Shown piece after piece: positions 60,271-64,000 of a DNA stretch of 64,000 bases. The notes beneath the pieces are model-generated. The model searched no databases. It saw nothing but the letters and a program-made list of their open reading frames with translations, and was not told the DNA's origin. Source of the stretch: Hydrogenimonas sp. (GTDB lineage Bacteria; Campylobacterota; Campylobacteria; Campylobacterales; Hydrogenimonadaceae); NCBI GenBank assembly GCA_003945285.1, contig AP019005.1, positions 1,178,001 to 1,242,000 on the forward strand, read 5' to 3'. A program made the position numbers and the translations under genes. Every line of letters starts with the position of its first letter. Within the stretch, counting starts at the first letter, position 1.

Positions 60271-62205
60271 TTGATATCTGAAAGAGCTTTAGCGATGCCC
60301 TTCATACTCGTTTTTATACTCATTTTCATGCTCTTTGCACCATATCTCTGCGCAAACGACGGGAAGATAGAGAGTATGATCGGAGAGTATGCCCAAAAAG
60401 CAGATCTTTCCGAAAAGACGAAAAGAGAGAGCGACGGTTACCTGATGGTATTCACGAGGCAGGATCTGGATAGAATGCAGATCAGATCACTCCAGGAGAT
60501 CATTGAGAAGATTCCCTTCATCCGCTACAACGAAGACAGGCTAGGTCTCTCTTCATCTTTCTATGCCCCGTACCAGCCCAACCCTCCCGCCGGGCTCAGG
60601 GTCTACATAAACAACAGAGTTCTCTATACGCCATACTTCGGAAATGCACTAAAGATGTTCGGTCAGCTCGATATGGGGTATATAGACCACGTGGAGGTCT
60701 ACTACGGTATGCCTTCGCAGACTCTGGGCATAGACGGAGCCGTAGTGGTCATAAAGATGTATACGAAAGATCCGCTCAGAGAGAAGACTTCGCTTGCCGG
60801 GGCGGTAGGCGGAAGCGAAGGTTACGGTGAACTCTACGGCTATACGGCCGGCGGCAAAGAAGACTTTTCCCACCTTGTCTACGCCGATTACAGGAATATG
60901 AAGCGCAAAAAAGAGAGCTACAACGGGAGTATACTCTCCAAAGACAGGGAGAGTACAAATCTCTTTGCCGATTTTCGCATGGGTAACAACAGCTTCGAGG
61001 TGCAGGCCGTCAGGGGAAGGCTCGACACTTTCCTGGGCTTCTCTCCCCATCTGGACCCGTTGAATCCGCATCTATCGTTCAGTTACCTCTACGGAGGCTG
61101 GGACTATGAAAACCGTGATAACAGGCTAAAAGCCTTCCTCCATTTAACCAGGAATTCCACCCGTCACTACGACGCCTCCAAGAGCCTGCTCGGAGTCTAC
61201 CCGTCGCCGGACGGTCCCGTCACCTTCACCACATCAAGATTCAACATGCTACAGTACCATGCCGAAGCACAGCTGCAAAAGGGGTTCGACGCTTTCGGCA
61301 CGGAGAGTTCGGTGGGAATGCAGGCAAGAACGGGAAGATTCAGTTTCAAAGAGGTCTACCTGGACGAAAAGCCATACAACGCACCATCTGGGTATGACCG
61401 TGAAACAGCCCTCTCGCTCTTTGCACAGAGCAGCTACATGATAGACGAGAGCAAAATAGCAGTAGCCTCCGTAAAGGGTGACAGGTATCTCGAGAGATCC
61501 GGTGTAAAAGATTATACACTCTTCTCCGGCCGTCTCGGTTATATCTACAACTCCGAAAGATGGATATCCAAAAGTTTTCTCTTTTACGGAACCTTCTCTC
61601 CGAGCGTCGAAACCCTTTATAAAAACAGGTATCTTTACGGTCAGAACAGGGACCCAGATGCGGAGCGTTCCGCAATCATCTCCACCAAAGCGACATACCG
61701 CTACGGAAATCATGAAACTTCGCTTCTTGCTGCCAGATACATCAAGATGAACGGTCTCTATTTCGACGGTGAAGGTTTCTTGAATTTCCGTGATGACATT
61801 ACGATAGACTGCTATATGTTGGAACATCTCATCCGGCTCTCCTCCCCCGGCAGCATCAAAGCGGAGTTTTGGACGAACAGGCACCGACCACACAACTCTA
61901 TCCCCGCCCGCAACACCTACGGGGCGTCTCTGAACTACATCGACAGCGTGGGCAGGCTGGATATCTATACAGGCCTTAACTACATATACTCCCCGGAGGT
62001 CAAGCCGGGATTCGATCTCAATGCTGCACTGACATACCGCCGCTCCCGCAACCTCTCCCTCTTCCTGAAAGGGTCAAATATTCTTGGAAAGGCACTTAAA
62101 AGCGAATATTACGGAATAGATCCGTTTACCGGAGAGAAGAGCGAAATCGGGAATGTCGATGTTATAGACAAACGGCTATGGGTCGGAGTGGAGTATCAGT
62201 TTTGA
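60271..62205 (+). CDS. TonB-dependent receptor-like outer membrane protein
   Basis: About 644 residues. Signal segment FILVFILIFMLFAPYLCAND, then a plug domain with MVFTRQDLDRMQIRSLQEII and PPAGLRVYINNRVLYTPYFG and a beta-barrel to the C-terminal VGVEYQF. The plug is shorter than typical siderophore receptors and no TonB box is evident. Start TTG 60271 is chosen because GGAGGAG lies four bases upstream; an ATG at 60256 precedes that ribosome site. Overlaps the next gene by four bases. Confidence 0.82.
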   Translation: MISERALAMPFILVFILIFMLFAPYLCANDGKIESMIGEYAQKADLSEKTKRESDGYLMVFTRQDLDRMQIRSLQEIIEKIPFIRYNEDRLGLSSSFYAPYQPNPPAGLRVYINNRVLYTPYFGNALKMFGQLDMGYIDHVEVYYGMPSQTLGIDGAVVVIKMYTKDPLREKTSLAGAVGGSEGYGELYGYTAGGKEDFSHLVYADYRNMKRKKESYNGSILSKDRESTNLFADFRMGNNSFEVQAVRGRLDTFLGFSPHLDPLNPHLSFSYLYGGWDYENRDNRLKAFLHLTRNSTRHYDASKSLLGVYPSPDGPVTFTTSRFNMLQYHAEAQLQKGFDAFGTESSVGMQARTGRFSFKEVYLDEKPYNAPSGYDRETALSLFAQSSYMIDESKIAVASVKGDRYLERSGVKDYTLFSGRLGYIYNSERWISKSFLFYGTFSPSVETLYKNRYLYGQNRDPDAERSAIISTKATYRYGNHETSLLAARYIKMNGLYFDGEGFLNFRDDITIDCYMLEHLIRLSSPGSIKAEFWTNRHRPHNSIPARNTYGASLNYIDSVGRLDIYTGLNYIYSPEVKPGFDLNAALTYRRSRNLSLFLKGSNILGKALKSEYYGIDPFTGEKSEIGNVDVIDKRLWVGVEYQF

Positions 62206-62633
62206 AAAGGTTGTTGATTCTACTCATTACCGTTTCAGCCATACTCTTTGCGGATACACCGGAGAGGATAAAGGCGAAAATAATCGGAAAAGTAACCACC
62301 TCTCTTCTGGGGGTAGGTGTCGTTTTCATATATACCGACGATCCTTCATATAAAAAAATTTTCGTAAATGAAGAGAATATAGTAGAGACCGGGTTCTGCA
62401 ACGATGCGGACCTGATACTCTCCTCCCGCCTGGAGAGATACAGGTCAAAATGCCCTCCCACCCCTCTAAGACTCTATTTCGCCACCGACTACAGCGACTA
62501 CATGAAAAACAGGGATGTAGCCGTAGGTGCATTCTTCTGGCAGAAGGGGCGTCCCAACCTGATATTGAACGAAAAGGTGTTGAAGCGGTTGAGGATAGAG
62601 CTGCCGGCTGAATTCGACAGCTATATCGAATGA
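62202..62633 (+). CDS. Small exported protein, YfiR-like (DUF4154 type)
   Basis: 143 residues with a signal peptide (LKRLLILLITVSAILFA) and a mature domain with RIKAKIIGKVTTSLLG, PLRLYFATDYSDYMKN and NLILNEKVLKRLRIELPAEF. The pattern resembles YfiR-like periplasmic proteins, which signal to inner-membrane cyclases. The TTG at 62202 overlaps the receptor stop and has GGAG eight bases upstream; an ATG at 62178 lies inside the receptor gene. A receptor-linked input role is inferred. Confidence 0.65.
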   Translation: MKRLLILLITVSAILFADTPERIKAKIIGKVTTSLLGVGVVFIYTDDPSYKKIFVNEENIVETGFCNDADLILSSRLERYRSKCPPTPLRLYFATDYSDYMKNRDVAVGAFFWQKGRPNLILNEKVLKRLRIELPAEFDSYIE

Positions 62634-62650
62634 AGAGAGGAGTGTGCACA

Positions 62651-63112
62651 ATGAAGATACCGGGATACGGTGATCTGGATATAGAAGATATCGTCTGCGA
62701 CTTCAACGGAACAGTAGCCAAAGAGGGAATACTGCTTGCGGATGCGGCAGAGGTGATTGAAGAGCTGACAGGAAAATACAGGGTTCACATAATAACGGCG
62801 GATACTTTCGGCAGTGTGGCGGCGCAGGTCGACAGACTCGGCGTGGAGTTGAAGATTCTTGAAACCGGCGATCACACGACGGAGAAAAGAGAGTATATTG
62901 AGACTCTGGGGTCAACAAAGTGTGCAGCGATAGGAAACGGCAACAACGATCTGCAGATGCTTCAAGCCGCGGCCCTCGGCATCGCGGTGATCGCCGACGA
63001 AGGGTGCAGTGTGAAGACTCTTATGAGCGCGGATATCGTCTGCAGGAGCGGCTACGAAGCGCTGGCCCTGTTTGCCGCTCCCAAACGCCTCATAGCCACC
63101 CTCAGAAAGTAG
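62651..63112 (+). CDS. HAD-family hydrolase (soluble P-type-ATPase-like phosphatase)
   Basis: 153 residues. The HAD motif I reads VCDFNGTVAKEG (Asp-x-Asn in place of Asp-x-Asp), and motif IV is AIGNGNNDLQMLQAA, where ND replaces the DD pair; motif II is IITADTFGS. Such short P-type-like HADs lack a transport domain; substrate unknown. ATG 62651 follows AGGAG eight bases upstream, and an ATG at 62630 also overlaps the previous stop. Confidence 0.78.
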   Translation: MKIPGYGDLDIEDIVCDFNGTVAKEGILLADAAEVIEELTGKYRVHIITADTFGSVAAQVDRLGVELKILETGDHTTEKREYIETLGSTKCAAIGNGNNDLQMLQAAALGIAVIADEGCSVKTLMSADIVCRSGYEALALFAAPKRLIATLRK

Positions 63113-63165
63113 CCGGAAACAGACCTTTCGGCCCGCAAGGATCAAGACAGTCCCAAATTGGACAC

Positions 63166-64000
63166 TCACATACGTGGACCGGGCTCAACCCCGTTCCTCT
63201 CTTCGATCTCCTCGACCTCCCATGCCAGCTCTCTTTTATCGATTTTATGTTTCCTATTTTCAAAAAGGTTCTCCTCCAGTTTGTGAACCGCCGACTCGAT
63301 GAGTTCGCTCTGTTTCATATATGGGAGCAGAAGCTCCAGAAGCTCCTTGTCGCTTTTCGCACCCATTATCTTTCTATATGCGGCTTTCGCACCTCCCTCT
63401 CTTCGCGCGGGGAAGGAGCCGAAACGGTTGTATGCGAAGACCGCACCGGAACCGGCAAGGAATGCCAGTGCGAGATAGAGCCAGAAAAGGGCTCCTTCAT
63501 CTTCATTCGTTCCCGGCTTCTCCGGCTGTTCCGGACTCTTTTTCACACTCTGCGGCCCGCTTTCCGAGCGGTTCAGACCCTCTTCATCACTCTTGGTAAC
63601 GGCCGGACTCCCTCCTTTAACCCGTATCTTTACGGGGTCCGTTCTCTTCTCTACCACTCTTCCGCTTTCGGCATCCATATAGCGAAGAGTGAATGCCGGA
63701 ACGGTATAGTTTCGGTCCGCAACCACCGTTATCTTCTGAACCGAGATGCCGCCGTACCTGCCGTTTTCCATCCCGGCCTCTATCTTCGGCTCGTCGGCGT
63801 AGACGACCGCATCCGGTATATCGGGCTCATATTTGGGCACATCGTCGATATTCCCGTAACCTTCGATGCGAATCTGAATATGCAGAGGCTTTCCGGCATC
63901 GACCTCCCTTCTATCTACCGAAGCCGTGATATTGAAATCTCCGTAGAGCTCTACACCGGAGGGCAGCGGATCCACATGCAGGTCGACACTGTTTGAAGCG
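63166..64000 (-). CDS. BatD-like aerotolerance protein, N-terminus beyond window
   Basis: C-terminal 278 residues of an exported protein read in from the right edge. Seen: repeated Ig-like beta strands (YGDFNITASVDRREVDAGKP, VVADRNYTVPAFTLRYMDAE), a proline- and glutamate-rich linker, one membrane segment (ALFWLYLALAFLAGSGAVFA) and a cytoplasmic helical tail (KAAYRKIMGAKSDKELLELL). This order fits BatD/Bat-operon proteins, which act with BatA/B von Willebrand proteins. The true start lies outside. Confidence 0.7.
   Translation of the reverse strand, partial: ASNSVDLHVDPLPSGVELYGDFNITASVDRREVDAGKPLHIQIRIEGYGNIDDVPKYEPDIPDAVVYADEPKIEAGMENGRYGGISVQKITVVADRNYTVPAFTLRYMDAESGRVVEKRTDPVKIRVKGGSPAVTKSDEEGLNRSESGPQSVKKSPEQPEKPGTNEDEGALFWLYLALAFLAGSGAVFAYNRFGSFPARREGGAKAAYRKIMGAKSDKELLELLLPYMKQSELIESAVHKLEENLFENRKHKIDKRELAWEVEEIEERNGVEPGPRM

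Overview
The window is bacterial, gene-dense (about 50 protein genes in 64 kb) and of middling GC content. It most probably comes from a member of the Campylobacterota, a sulfur- or hydrogen-oxidising type rather than a pathogen. This is inferred from the histidine kinase box AHQWRQPLN, soluble chemotaxis receptors with CZB domains, a sulfide-quinone-reductase-like flavoprotein, the SelD/selenouridine synthase pair and an M1-ChaN fusion. The genus cannot be read from the sequence. No rRNA, tRNA, CRISPR array, prophage or transposase gene was recognised.

Layout. (1) 1-9963, minus strand: a tight glycogen operon. It encodes a small CBM48 protein, a fused nucleotidyltransferase/degenerate phosphomutase, two GH57 enzymes, GalT, GlgA and a ROK sugar kinase cut by the window edge. 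(2) 10578-18319: PfkA, pyruvate kinase, a GlgP paralogue without its PLP lysine, Pgi and Pgm. (3) 18330-30239: EI24 membrane protein, CorA, OmpA-like porin, soluble MCP, a dehydrogenase, MgtE, an M1-ChaN-PDZ fusion, and a FIST/histidine kinase pair. (4) 31758-40756, minus strand: GpmA, a DUF1269-like protein, and the operon PpsA - archaeal-type aldolase - enolase - GlgP - GAPDH. (5) 41300-46723: a frameshifted Crp/Fnr regulator, unknown small genes, a DUF389 protein, HdeD and a LOG protein. (6) 46982-54428, minus strand: proton ATPase, SQR-like flavoprotein, PPK2 and DUF4010 in one overlapping operon, next to a beta-CASP nuclease. (7) 54535-64000: amino acid permease, second CZB chemotaxis protein, MtfA, selenium genes, TonB receptor with a small periplasmic partner, HAD phosphatase and a BatD-like protein cut by the edge.

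Together regions 1, 2 and 4 hold most of an Embden-Meyerhof pathway that can run both ways (PfkA and Pyk downward; PpsA and the archaeal-type aldolase upward), joined to glycogen synthesis and breakdown. Triose-phosphate isomerase, phosphoglycerate kinase and GlgB/GlgC of the usual families are not in the window.

The most striking non-coding signal is a family of structured leaders. Five minus-strand genes or operons (CBM48/glycogen operon, pfkA, pgi, ppsA operon, LOG gene) and, in degenerate form, a small coiled-coil gene begin 27 to 34 nt after a hairpin. In the five clear cases the apex is GC-AAA-GC while the stem sequence changes with compensating changes; the sixth has a different apex. 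Behind the hairpin follow up to three further hairpins, and the block is usually present as a tandem second copy. The sequence also carries two 165-bp inverted-repeat elements with target duplications, one of them inserted into such a leader block.
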